The position numbers and the translations under genes are program-made. This document shows positions 1-8,100 of a stretch of DNA of 8,782 nucleotides, in pieces (position 1 is the first letter of the stretch; each line of letters starts with the position of its first letter). The notes under the pieces were generated by a model, which worked only from the letters and a program-made list of their open reading frames with translations, was not told where the DNA came from and did no database searches. Source of the DNA: an uncultured Rhodanobacteraceae bacterium (GTDB taxonomy: Bacteria; Pseudomonadota; Gammaproteobacteria; Xanthomonadales; Ahniellaceae); NCBI GenBank assembly GCA_937873105.1, contig CALMWD010000124.1, forward strand, positions 1 to 8,782, given 5' to 3'.

Positions 1-950
1 ACGTAACGCAGGCCACCGGCTTCGCCCAAGGTCTGCAGCCGGTGCGGCAGCGGCTTGAAGCGCGCCGCATGCTGCGCCAGCACGCGCGCATCGAAGCCGG
101 CCGCCTCGATCGCGGCGAGTGCGCCGCACAGGTTCAGCACGTTGTGACGTCCGGGCAGCGGCACGTCGTGCATCGCGAGCACGCGTTCGTTGCCGCGGCA
201 GACGTGGGTCGCATCCAGATGCCAGCCGGACGCGGTGCCGAACCAGCGCACGTCGCCGGTCGTTTCCAGCCCGGAAAGCGTGGGGTCCTCGGCATTCAGC
301 ACGGCGATGGTGCGGCTGCGCTCGCCGAGGATGCGCAGCTTGTCGGCGACGTAGCGTGCGCCGTCGCCATGCCAGTCGAGGTGCTCCTCGATCAGGTTGG
401 TGATCAGCGCCACGCGCGGGCTGGCGGCGAAGTCGTGGGTCTGGAAGCTCGACAGTTCGATCACGTGCGCGGCGACATCGCGGTCATCCGGCAGGTCGAG
501 CAGGGGCAGGCCGATGTTGCCGGCGAGTGCGGTGCGGTGGCCGCCGCCGCGCAGCAGGGGGGCGACGAGCGCGGTGGTCGTGCTCTTGCCCTTGGTGCCG
601 GTCACCGCGGTCGTGTTCGCGGCCGGGTGTGCGGCGAACCACAGCGCGCTGCCCGAGGTGAAACACACGCCGGCCGCCAGCGCGTCGGAGACTGGCGGTT
701 TGTACGGCGATACGCCCGGCGACTTGATCACGACATCGAAGGCCTTCAGCGCTGCGGCCGTGGCCGGTGGCGGGTCGATCGCGAGGTCGGCGTCGCCCAG
801 CGCGCGTGCGTCATCGGCCTCGGCCGCGCTGCAGAACAGATGCAGCGCCTGCGTCGGCCGGTGGCGCCGGAACGCGCGGCAGGCGGCGCGGCCTTCGGCG
901 CCGAAGCCGAGCACGGCGACGCGGCGGCCGGCGAGGTCAGCGAAGCGCAT
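1..950 (-). CDS. murD2: MurD-like ligase, probable UDP-MurNAc-L-Ala:L-Glu ligase (MurD2), 3' end missing
   Basis: Cytoplasmic Mur ligase that should add glutamate to UDP-MurNAc-L-alanine using ATP. The frame is open from an ATG at 950-948 to the window edge, giving 316 codons plus two bases, so the C-terminal domain is missing. Visible signatures: an N-terminal Rossmann start (VAVLGFGAEG, residues 11-20), the ATP-binding loop GTKGKSTT (118-125), GNIGLPLLDL (144-153), IELSSFQ (164-170, with the Mg-binding Glu at 165), NLIEEHLDWHG (185-195), the lysine normally carbamylated in the family at K204 (DKLRI), LNAEDP and LPGRHN (265-270). These match MurD rather than MurC, E or F. I assign MurD2 (L-Glu specific, as described in Xanthomonas) because murL lies directly upstream. 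Substrate preference cannot be read from this fragment, and ordinary MurD remains possible. The start lies 14 bp inside the murL 3' end, with only a weak Shine-Dalgarno (GGAT), so translation is probably coupled to murL. Confidence 0.85.
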   Translation of the reverse strand, partial: MRFADLAGRRVAVLGFGAEGRAACRAFRRHRPTQALHLFCSAAEADDARALGDADLAIDPPPATAAALKAFDVVIKSPGVSPYKPPVSDALAAGVCFTSGSALWFAAHPAANTTAVTGTKGKSTTTALVAPLLRGGGHRTALAGNIGLPLLDLPDDRDVAAHVIELSSFQTHDFAASPRVALITNLIEEHLDWHGDGARYVADKLRILGERSRTIAVLNAEDPTLSGLETTGDVRWFGTASGWHLDATHVCRGNERVLAMHDVPLPGRHNVLNLCGALAAIEAAGFDARVLAQHAARFKPLPHRLQTLGEAGGLRY

Positions 951-2289
951 CGAAGATCCGCGCCAGCCGCGGCGGCAGGAAGTGCGGGCCGTCGGCCGTG
1001 GTCAGTGCGGCGAGATCGAGGTCGCGCCCCTCCAGCATCGGCAGGATGCGTTCGCGGAAACGCGCCACCAGCGCGTCCTCGCGCCATTCCGCGCGCTCCG
1101 CGAGCGCCGCGAGCGCGGCGCGCGATTCGCGCCCTTCGCCGACGCATTCGAAAGGTTTGTGTGCGCCGACTTCGAGCAGGGCGTCGAAGTCGGCGGCGAG
1201 CGCGCCGTCGTCGAGCAGGTTGCGGCCGAAGATCGCGACCAGACGCGTCTTCGGCAGGAACGGGCTCAGCGCCAGGAACACGAAATGGCATTTCGGGCAG
1301 TGTCCGCACCAGCGCTCGGCCGGCTGGTCGCCGAGGATGCGGAAGTTGCGATTGCAGCTCGAAAACACGTCGTGATACTGCGCCAGCGGCGCGAACAGGC
1401 GCGTGACCGCGAGCTCGGACAGCGGCCGCAGCGCCGAGAAATAGTCGAGGTCGGCGGCGACGCGGGTCGCGACGTGGGTGCGGAAGGCGCGCTCGAAGTC
1501 GATGCCCTTGCTCCACTGGTGGTTCACCGCGAAGCCGTCGTGCACCAGGTTCGCGCTCGAGGCCGAGCGCTCGTTCGAGAAGGCGATGGCATCGAAGCCG
1601 TGCAGGACCGCGGCGCAGACGAGGATGGCCGAGTTGATGGCGGTGACCGGGATGTGGCCGTTCCAGGCGCCATGGCGGTTCATCTCGAACAGCAGCGGCG
1701 AAATCTGGCGGTCGATGTTCAGCGCCGGCAAGCCGCTGCGTTCGACGCAGGCGGCGATCAGCGGCGAGCGTCCGACCCAGGTCGCGGTCATCGGTTCGCG
1801 CGCGGCGCGCAGCAGCTCGACCGTGACCAGCGAATCCTTGCCGCCGCCGATCGGCACCAGGGTGCGGCGCGGCAGGCCGAGGCGTGGTGCGGCCGCCGCT
1901 GCGTGGGCGTCGTGCGGGAAACGGATGCGACCGCGCAGGTCGAGGCCGTTGCGATGCGCGAATTCGCCGAGACCATGCAGGTAGATGTCGTCGAGCAGGT
2001 GCGCGAAAGCGGCGTCGAGCGGCACGCCCGCGACGGCGATGCGCTCCGGCACCGCCGCCTTGTAGTAGCTGATGCCGGCGATCAGGTGCAGCAGGCGCAG
2101 CGCCGCGGCGAAGGCGGCTTCGCGGCCTTCGGGGATCGCCAGCGCGGCTTCGGCGAAGCGGATCGTTTCGACCAGCTCCGGGCCGTCGTCGAAGCGGTAA
2201 ACGAGTGCGGCGCGGGCCGTCGCGGCGTCATAGTCGGCGCGCACGAAGTGGAAAGTCTGCGCAGCGCGCGGGTGTTCGATCGGATTCAC
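937..2289 (-). CDS. murL: UDP-MurNAc-L-Ala-L-Glu epimerase (MurL)
   Basis: A 450-residue cytoplasmic protein matching the MurL family. MurL inverts the terminal L-Glu of UDP-MurNAc-L-Ala-L-Glu to D-Glu in an ATP-dependent reaction, replacing the need for free D-Glu from a racemase. The N-terminus (FHFVRADYD at 13-21, then LVYRFDDGPELVETIRF) is typical of the family as I recall it. Residues 144-153 (LVPIGGGKDS) form a PP-loop ATP-binding motif. SNERSASSANL (238-248) is a second conserved-looking block. Cys312 and CGHCPKC (C328, C331, C334) could bind a metal. The start is the GTG at 2289-2287, which overlaps the lysAC stop (GTGA) and has GAGG seven bases upstream. The frame stays open further upstream, to 2652, but that part lies inside lysAC and reads as low-complexity Arg-rich shadow. 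Length agrees with the family. Assignment to MurL is strong; the reaction itself is inferred from the family. Confidence 0.88.
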   Translation of the reverse strand: MNPIEHPRAAQTFHFVRADYDAATARAALVYRFDDGPELVETIRFAEAALAIPEGREAAFAAALRLLHLIAGISYYKAAVPERIAVAGVPLDAAFAHLLDDIYLHGLGEFAHRNGLDLRGRIRFPHDAHAAAAAPRLGLPRRTLVPIGGGKDSLVTVELLRAAREPMTATWVGRSPLIAACVERSGLPALNIDRQISPLLFEMNRHGAWNGHIPVTAINSAILVCAAVLHGFDAIAFSNERSASSANLVHDGFAVNHQWSKGIDFERAFRTHVATRVAADLDYFSALRPLSELAVTRLFAPLAQYHDVFSSCNRNFRILGDQPAERWCGHCPKCHFVFLALSPFLPKTRLVAIFGRNLLDDGALAADFDALLEVGAHKPFECVGEGRESRAALAALAERAEWREDALVARFRERILPMLEGRDLDLAALTTADGPHFLPPRLARIFDALR

Positions 2290-4874
2290 AGCAGCACCTC
2301 GTCGGCGGCGGCGCGACGGTTGTAGTTCGAGGCCATGACCGCGCCGTAGGCGCCGGCCTGGGCGATCAGGAAGACGTCGCCGGGCGCGGTGGCGGGCAGC
2401 TCGCGTTCGCCGCCGAGCACGTCCGAGCTTTCGCAGATCGGGCCGACGATGTCGGCGCGGATCGCGTCCGGTTCGTCCAGGCGAGTCAGGTTCAGGATCG
2501 GATGATGGGCGTCGTACAGGGCCGGACGCAGCAGGTTGTGCATGCCGGCATCCAGCCCGACGAAGCTGCGGCCGTACTTCTGCTTGATCGCATTGACGCG
2601 CGCCAGCAGCACGCCGGCTTCGGCGACCAGGTAACGCCCCGGTTCCATCCACAGTTCGTAGTGTGGATGCGCCTGCTTGATCGTCGCCAGCAGTTCGCCG
2701 ACGCGGGCGAGGTCGAGCGCGCTGTCGTCCGGATGCGCGGCGATGCCGAAGCCGCCGCCGATGTTGAGTGCGCGCACGCTCGGCACCTGCTCGGCCAGCG
2801 CCAGCAGCTCCTGGTAGACGCGGCCGAAGTGCGCGGCATCGAGGATGCCGGAGCCGAGATGCGCATGCAGCACGGCGATGCGCAGGCCATGGTCACGCGC
2901 CAGCCGTGCCGCCTCGCCGAGCTGGTCGACGCCGATGCCGAACTTCGACTTGGCGCCGCCGGTGCGGACCTTGTCGTGGTGGCCGTGGCCGCTGCCGAGG
3001 TCGATGCGCAGCGAGACGTCGCGCCCGGGCAGCTCGGCCGCGAGTTCGGCGAAGCTGTCCAGCCGCTCGATCGTCAGCAGCGCGCCGCTGTCGGCGACAC
3101 GCAGGTAGTCCTCGCGACGCGCCAGGTTCGGCGTGAACAGCAGGCGCGCGTCCGGGCAGGCGGCGCGGGCATGGTCGATCTCGCCCGGCGACACGCATTC
3201 GAGGTCGAACCCGGCCTCGACGATGGTGCGCAACACGGCCGGATGCGCATTCGCCTTGGTCGCGTAGAACCAGCGGTCGACCGCGGCGATCGCGCGCAGC
3301 TCGGCGGCGCGTTCGCGGATCGTGTCGCGGTGGTAGACATAGCGCGGCGAGCGTTCCTCGGCCAGGCGCAGCAGGTCCGCGTGCCGGGCGCGCCACCATT
3401 CCGGGCGTACCGGCGGTGCCGACCGGTACAGCTCGGACCAGCTCGGTCCGAACACGCGGCGGTCGTCGGCGCGCAGCGCGCCGCCCTTGACCAGCGCCTC
3501 GTGGATGCGCGGCACCAGGCCGTCGGCGCGCGCCTCGTCGACGACGAAGGTGAGGTTGAGGTCGTTCGAGCTCTGCGAGATGAGGTGGATCGGCATGGCG
3601 CCGAACACGTTCCAGACCGGTCCGAGCTTGCCGAGCAGGGAGCGGATGCCGCGCCCGACCAGGGAGATCGCCGTGCACGGGCCGATCACCTTGACGCGAC
3701 AGACGCCGGCGAGGTCGGCGCACAGCGCTTCCAGCACGTTCGAGTTGACCAGGTTCTCGGTCGGGTCCAGCGAGATCGTCACGTTGGTTTCCGACGAACC
3801 GATCATGTCGACCGAGAGCCCGTGCTTCTTGAACTGCGCGAACACGTCGGCCAGGAAGCCGACCTGCTGCCACATGCCGACGGTTTCCATCGACACCAGC
3901 ATGATGCCGCGCCGCGAACTGATCGCCTTGACCGACAAGACGTCGCGCGCGACCTCGTCGCCGATCACGGTGCCGTCGAGTTCCGGACGCTGGGTGTCCT
4001 TGATCCACATCGGCACGCCGGCCTCGCGCACCGGGCCGATGCAGCGCGGATGCAGGACCTTGCCGCCGGTGGTCGCGATCTCCTGCGCCTCGGCATAGTC
4101 GATGCGCGAGAGCAGGCGCGCCTTCGGCACCTGGCGCGGATCGGCCGAAAACATGCCGGCGACGTCGGTCCAGATCTCGACGCGCTCGGCACCGAGCAGG
4201 GCGCCCAGGTAGGCCGCCGAGGTGTCCGATCCGCCGCGGCCGAGGATGCAGGTGGCGCCGTCGGCGTCGCTGCCCATGAAGCCGGGTGCGACGAAGCAGT
4301 CGGCCTGCGCCGCGAGTTCGCTCACACGCGCCGGATCGCCTTTCGTCGCGCAGGACACCGACAGCCAGCGTGCCCAGTCGCTCTGGTTCGGGCGCGGCTC
4401 GGCCTTCAGCCATTGCCGCGCGTCGAGCCAGCCGCAGCGCAGGCCGGTCGCGGCGAGGTAGGCGGCGCCGAGCGAACTCGAGATCAGTTCGCCCATCGAC
4501 AACAGTTCGGCCTGCCAGCGGAAGTCGCGGCGACGCTGCGGCGCCTGCTGCGCCAGGGCCGCGAGACGGTCCAGCCAGCCCAGGGGCGCGGCCGGCGGCG
4601 ACAGGCCGAGTTCGGCGATCAGCTGCAGGTGCTGGGCGCGGATCGCCTCCGTTTCCGCCGTCAGTTCGGCGGTCGACAGGTCGCGATCGATCAGGGACTG
4701 CAGGCGATTGGTCAGCCCGGACACCGCCGACACCACGACCACGGTCCGGAAACCGGCCTCGACGCGCGCGCGCGCCAGATCGGCGATGGTGCGCCAGCGC
4801 GGCGCCGTGGCGACGCTGGTGCCGCCGAACTTCAGGACGGCCCAGGGCGCGTGGTCGGAGGTCAGGAACGACAT
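2286..4874 (-). CDS. lysAC: bifunctional aspartate kinase / diaminopimelate decarboxylase
   Basis: An 862-residue fusion catalysing the first step (aspartate to aspartyl-phosphate) and the last step (meso-diaminopimelate to L-lysine) of the lysine pathway. The N-terminal half is aspartokinase: KFGGTS (15-20), GRGGSDTSA (212-220), WTDVAGMFSADPR (235-247), GGKVLHPR (270-277), then two ACT-type regulatory segments at about 320-465 (MIGSSETNVTISLD at 357-370, ISQSSNDLNLTFVV at 432-445). The C-terminal part, from about 485, is a fold-III PLP decarboxylase: FYATKANAH with the PLP lysine K540, HAHLGSGI (670-677), NIGGGFG (704-710), EPGRYLVAEAG (744-754), CESSDV (814-819) and GAYGAVMASNYN (841-852). 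All main catalytic motifs are present in both halves, so both activities should be intact. This fusion is known in Xanthomonadaceae. The ATG at 4874 is preceded by GAGAA (spacing 5) and GAGGAA (spacing 12). The ACT segments suggest feedback control by an end-product amino acid, probably lysine. It heads the lysAC-murL-murD2 operon. Confidence 0.97.
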   Translation of the reverse strand: MSFLTSDHAPWAVLKFGGTSVATAPRWRTIADLARARVEAGFRTVVVVSAVSGLTNRLQSLIDRDLSTAELTAETEAIRAQHLQLIAELGLSPPAAPLGWLDRLAALAQQAPQRRRDFRWQAELLSMGELISSSLGAAYLAATGLRCGWLDARQWLKAEPRPNQSDWARWLSVSCATKGDPARVSELAAQADCFVAPGFMGSDADGATCILGRGGSDTSAAYLGALLGAERVEIWTDVAGMFSADPRQVPKARLLSRIDYAEAQEIATTGGKVLHPRCIGPVREAGVPMWIKDTQRPELDGTVIGDEVARDVLSVKAISSRRGIMLVSMETVGMWQQVGFLADVFAQFKKHGLSVDMIGSSETNVTISLDPTENLVNSNVLEALCADLAGVCRVKVIGPCTAISLVGRGIRSLLGKLGPVWNVFGAMPIHLISQSSNDLNLTFVVDEARADGLVPRIHEALVKGGALRADDRRVFGPSWSELYRSAPPVRPEWWRARHADLLRLAEERSPRYVYHRDTIRERAAELRAIAAVDRWFYATKANAHPAVLRTIVEAGFDLECVSPGEIDHARAACPDARLLFTPNLARREDYLRVADSGALLTIERLDSFAELAAELPGRDVSLRIDLGSGHGHHDKVRTGGAKSKFGIGVDQLGEAARLARDHGLRIAVLHAHLGSGILDAAHFGRVYQELLALAEQVPSVRALNIGGGFGIAAHPDDSALDLARVGELLATIKQAHPHYELWMEPGRYLVAEAGVLLARVNAIKQKYGRSFVGLDAGMHNLLRPALYDAHHPILNLTRLDEPDAIRADIVGPICESSDVLGGERELPATAPGDVFLIAQAGAYGAVMASNYNRRAAADEVLL
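2297..2300 (-). promoter_or_regulatory. Shine-Dalgarno of murL inside lysAC
   Basis: GAGG on the minus strand lies seven bases before the GTG at 2289-2287, inside the last codons of lysAC. With the GTGA stop/start overlap it fixes the murL start at 2289 and points to reinitiation by ribosomes finishing lysAC. Confidence 0.75.
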
Positions 4875-4931
4875 GGCGGTTCTCGGTTCCTCAGCGGAAA
4901 GACGGCGATGTTATCGATTCGATGCCCGTCG

Positions 4932-4951
4932 GCCCGGGGCGAAAACCGGGC
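4932..4951 (-). promoter_or_regulatory. possible hairpin in the lysAC leader
   Basis: GCCCGG (4932-4937) and CCGGGC (4946-4951) pair around an 8-base loop, ending 58 bp upstream of the lysAC ATG. In the lysAC transcript the loop carries a UUUU run, but no U-tract follows the stem, so it is not an intrinsic terminator. Function is unknown and it may be chance in GC-rich DNA. Confidence 0.3.
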
Positions 4952-5001
4952 GATCCAAAGCCTCGGACGCCGGGCTCGATGTGCCCGTTGGAGGGAGATC
5001 G

Positions 5002-5049
5002 CTGTTGCGCAATAACAACAAATCTGTTGTTTTTGCTGCATCGCAACAG
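5002..5049. repeat. nested inverted repeats in the divergent promoter region
   Basis: The outer arms CTGTTGCG (5002-5009) and CGCAACAG (5042-5049) are perfect 8-bp inverted copies. Inside them AACAACA (5014-5020) and TGTTGTT (5025-5031) form a perfect 7-bp inverted repeat with a 4-base spacer. The two dyads are about 3 bp off centre from each other. They lie just upstream of the proposed receptor promoter and 128 bp from the lysAC start. This fits a regulator binding site (operator or activator site) or a cruciform. Nothing in the sequence identifies the protein. Confidence 0.6.
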
Positions 5050-5063
5050 TCGGCGAGGTCATA

Positions 5064-5091
5064 TTTACAGATTTTTAACGGCCATGATAAC
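5064..5091 (+). promoter_or_regulatory. probable sigma70-type promoter of the TonB-dependent receptor gene
   Basis: TTTACA (5064-5069, five of six matches to TTGACA) and GATAAC (5086-5091, four of six matches to TATAAT) are separated by 16 bp in the most AT-rich part of the intergenic region. Transcription would start near 5098, giving an untranslated leader of roughly 80 bases. The assignment rests on consensus matching only. Confidence 0.5.
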
Positions 5092-5167
5092 GTCGCCGTC
5101 ACGTTGCAATAGCAGCGGCGTGGTGCCGTGGACTCGACGCGTCTGCGGTGCCGAGGGCTAACCCTAA

Positions 5168-5174
5168 TTGGAGG
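5168..5174 (+). promoter_or_regulatory. strong Shine-Dalgarno fixing the receptor start
   Basis: TTGGAGG lies seven bases before the GTG at 5182-5184. The predicted signal peptide begins immediately at that GTG, so this site decides the start over the in-frame GTG at 5128, which would add 18 residues that do not look like a signal sequence. Confidence 0.85.
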
Positions 5175-5181
5175 TTTCCAA

Positions 5182-8100
5182 GTGATTCAACGCAATCAAT
5201 TCAAGCGCTCCGCGCTGGCAGTCGCGATCGCCGTCGCGACCAGCGGTGCGGTTTTCGCGCAGTCCAACACGACCGGCTATGTGTTCGGTCAGGTCTCGGG
5301 TGGCGGTGCCGTCACCGTCGAGAACCTCGGCACCGGTCAGAAGCGCGAAATCGCGGTGGATGCCGACGGCAACTACCGCGCCTCGGCGCTGGCTCCGGGC
5401 AAGTACAAGGTCACCTATAACGGCCAGTCGCGTGAAGTGACGGTCAACATCGGTACCGGTACCGCCGCTTCGTTCGCCGACGCCAGCACGCTCGGCGTGG
5501 TCGAAGTCACCGGCAGCGCGATCAACCCGATCGACATCTCGTCGGTCGAGTCGACCACGATCCTGACCAGCGAACAGATCGCCAAGATCCCGGTCGCCCG
5601 CAACATCACCAACGTCGCGCTGCTCGCTCCGGGCACCGTGCGTGGCGACGCCGCGTTCGGCAACCTGGCTTCGTTCGGCGGTTCGTCGGTGTCGGAAAAC
5701 GCCTACTACGTCAACGGCTTCAACATCACCAACTCGTTCAAGTCGCTGAACTTCGGCCAGGTGCCGTTCGAAGCGATCCAGGAACAGCAGGTCAAGACCG
5801 GCGGCTACGGCGCCGAGTTCGGCCGCTCGACCGGCGGCGTCATCAACCTGGTGACCAAGCGCGGTTCGAACGAGTTCCAGGCCGGTGCGAACGTGTTCTA
5901 CACCCCGAACTCGCTGGAAGGCGACCGTCCGGACGTGTACCTGAACAACGGCACCCTGCTCAGCGACAACAGCAACGACGAAGCCTCCGACGAGCTGACC
6001 ACGGCCATCTGGGCCAGCGGCGCGCTGATCCAGGACCGTCTGTTCGCCTATGCCCTGGTGCAGTACGGTGACACCGACAACAGCACCTTCTTCGGCAGCC
6101 GCACCGGCACGCCGCAGAACACCACCCAGAGCAGCGAATCGCCGAACTGGCTGGTCAAGCTGGACTGGAACATCAGCGACAACCACCTGGTCGAGCTGAC
6201 CGGCATGTCCGACAGCCGCGACTTCGAGACCGACTACTACCGCAGCACCGGTGCCAACCGCACCGAACGCGGCGCCTACCTCGGCACCGAGTACGACGAG
6301 CGCGGCGGCGACACCGCCATCCTGCGTTACACCGGCTACCTGACCGACAACTTCACCCTGTCGGCCCTGTACGGCCATGGCGAAGCCAGCCGCTCGAACT
6401 ACAGCGTCACCGCGGGTGGCCTGCGCAACGAGTACTTCGGTCAGGTCGGTTCGCCGGTCTCGGGTTGCCCGGTCATCGTCGACGCGCGTCCGAGCGTGGT
6501 TGCCGGCACGAATGCCCCGATCAGCGGCTGCTCGCTGGCCAGCGTCATCGGCACCAGCCTTGCCAACGACGAGCGCGACAGCGCCCGTATCGACGGCGAG
6601 TGGGCGCTCGGCGATCACCTGGTCCGCTTCGGCTACGAGTGGGATGAGTTCCGCAGCTTCGACGCCGAGTCGTACTCGGGCGCCGCGGTGTGGCGTTATG
6701 GCCGCTACGCCGGCCGCGAAGACATCGTCCGCAAGCGCGTGTTCCAGAGCGGCGCCGGCGTCGGCGTCGATTCGCAGGCGTTCTACATCGAAGACAACTG
6801 GCAGCTGACCGACAACTTCAAGCTGTACGGCGGCCTGCGTTGGGACAGCTTCGAGAACCTGAACGGCGACGGCGACACCTTCGTCAAGATCGACAACCAG
6901 ATCGCCCCGCGCCTCGGCTTCTCGTGGGACGTGAACGGCGACTCGACCTTCAAGGTCTTCGGTAACGCCGGTCGTTACGCCCTGCCGCTGAACGCCACCG
7001 TCGCCGTCCGCGGCGCGTCGCGCTCGCTGTTCTCGGAGCAGTACTACATCTTCACCGGCGTTGACCCGGTGACGGGTGCTCCGACCGGCCTGACGGACGT
7101 CACGGAAGCCCTGACCGGCCGTGAAGTGCGCTACCTGAACAACGAGTTCGGCGTGGCCAAGGATCCGCGGACCATCGCCGACGCCGACCTCGATCCGATG
7201 TATCAGGACGAGTACATCATCGGCTTCCAGACGCAGATCACCGACGCCCTCACCGGCGGTATCCGCGGCATCCATCGCAACCTGAAGCGCGCGATCGACG
7301 ACCAGTGCGACTACCGTCCGATCCTCGAGTGGGCGGCCGACAACGGCTTCGGCGTCGACGATCCGTTCAGCTACGTTCCGGAAACGCCGGATGGCCAGGT
7401 CCACGCCTACAACCCGGGCTTCGCCTTCTGCCATCTGTACAACCCGGGTCAGGACGCGACCTTCAACATGGACCTCGACGGTGACGGCACGCTGGAAGCG
7501 GTGCACCTGACCGCCGACCAGCTCGGTCCGGAAGCGATCCGCAAGTACAACGCGATCGAGTTCTTCGCCGAAGGTTCGTGGGACAACTTCTTCCTGCAGG
7601 GTTCCTGGACCATCGCCCACTCCTACGGCAACACCGAAGGCGGCGTGAAGTCGGATATCGGCCAGGACGACACCGGCACGACCCAGGACTTCGACTATCC
7701 GGAACTGACCATCGGTTCGTACGGCGACCTGCCGAACGACCGTCGTCACAGCCTGAAGCTGTTCGGCAACTACTCGATCACCGACGAGTGGTCGGTCGGC
7801 GGCAACGTGCTCGTGCAGTCGGGTCGTCCGATCAACTGCTTCGGCTTCCTGGGCGGTTCGAACACCTCGCACTACGCGAACTCGTACTTCTCGTGCGATC
7901 CGGGTCCGACGAGCAACCAGGGCGACGGCAACGGCGACAACGGCACGACCATCGTGCCGCGTGGCTCGGTCGGCCGCACCGACTGGCAGCGTACGCTCGA
8001 CCTGAACGTGGCCTACCGTCCGTCGTTCGCCGACGGCAAGCTGCGCTTCCAGGCCGACATCTTCAACGTGTTCAACGCGGACGCCGTGACGACCGTGTCG

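Larger units (their letters stand above)
4875..5181. other. divergent intergenic region between lysAC and the receptor gene
   Basis: These 307 bp contain no convincing gene. The half next to lysAC (4875-5000) is GC-rich and would form its leader. It holds a small hairpin, the short palindrome ATCGATTCGAT (4913-4923), and an imperfect direct repeat (4919-4932 and 4976-4991). The core at about 5010-5092 is clearly AT-richer than anything else in the window and contains the inverted repeats and the rightward promoter. I found no strong minus-strand promoter for lysAC. The best guess is that it also lies in the AT-rich core. Confidence 0.8.

Noticed and set aside
2290..2652. N-terminal extension of murL
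   Set aside because: This stretch encodes the end of the LysA domain in another frame. The extension is Arg-rich low complexity, and the GTG at 2289 has a good ribosome site.
4913..4991. Palindrome ATCGATTCGAT and an imperfect direct repeat TCGATG..CCCGT.GG
   Set aside because: The arms are only 5 bp, and the repeat is short and interrupted by a 2-base insertion. Both are compatible with chance in this composition.
4875..5001. Lysine riboswitch upstream of lysAC
   Set aside because: The leader shows only one small hairpin. I could not recognise a multi-helix lysine aptamer core or a U-tract terminator, and control through the ACT segments is enough to explain regulation.
397..5015. Long plus-strand open frames opposite murD2, murL and lysAC (642 and 936 codons, among others)
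   Set aside because: Their translations are Arg/Ala/Gln/Gly-rich with no recognisable motif, while the opposite strand encodes clear enzyme families. They are codon-bias shadows.
5128..5181. A longer receptor start at the GTG at 5128
   Set aside because: The added 18 residues do not form a signal peptide. The GTG at 5182 has a strong Shine-Dalgarno and starts a textbook signal sequence.
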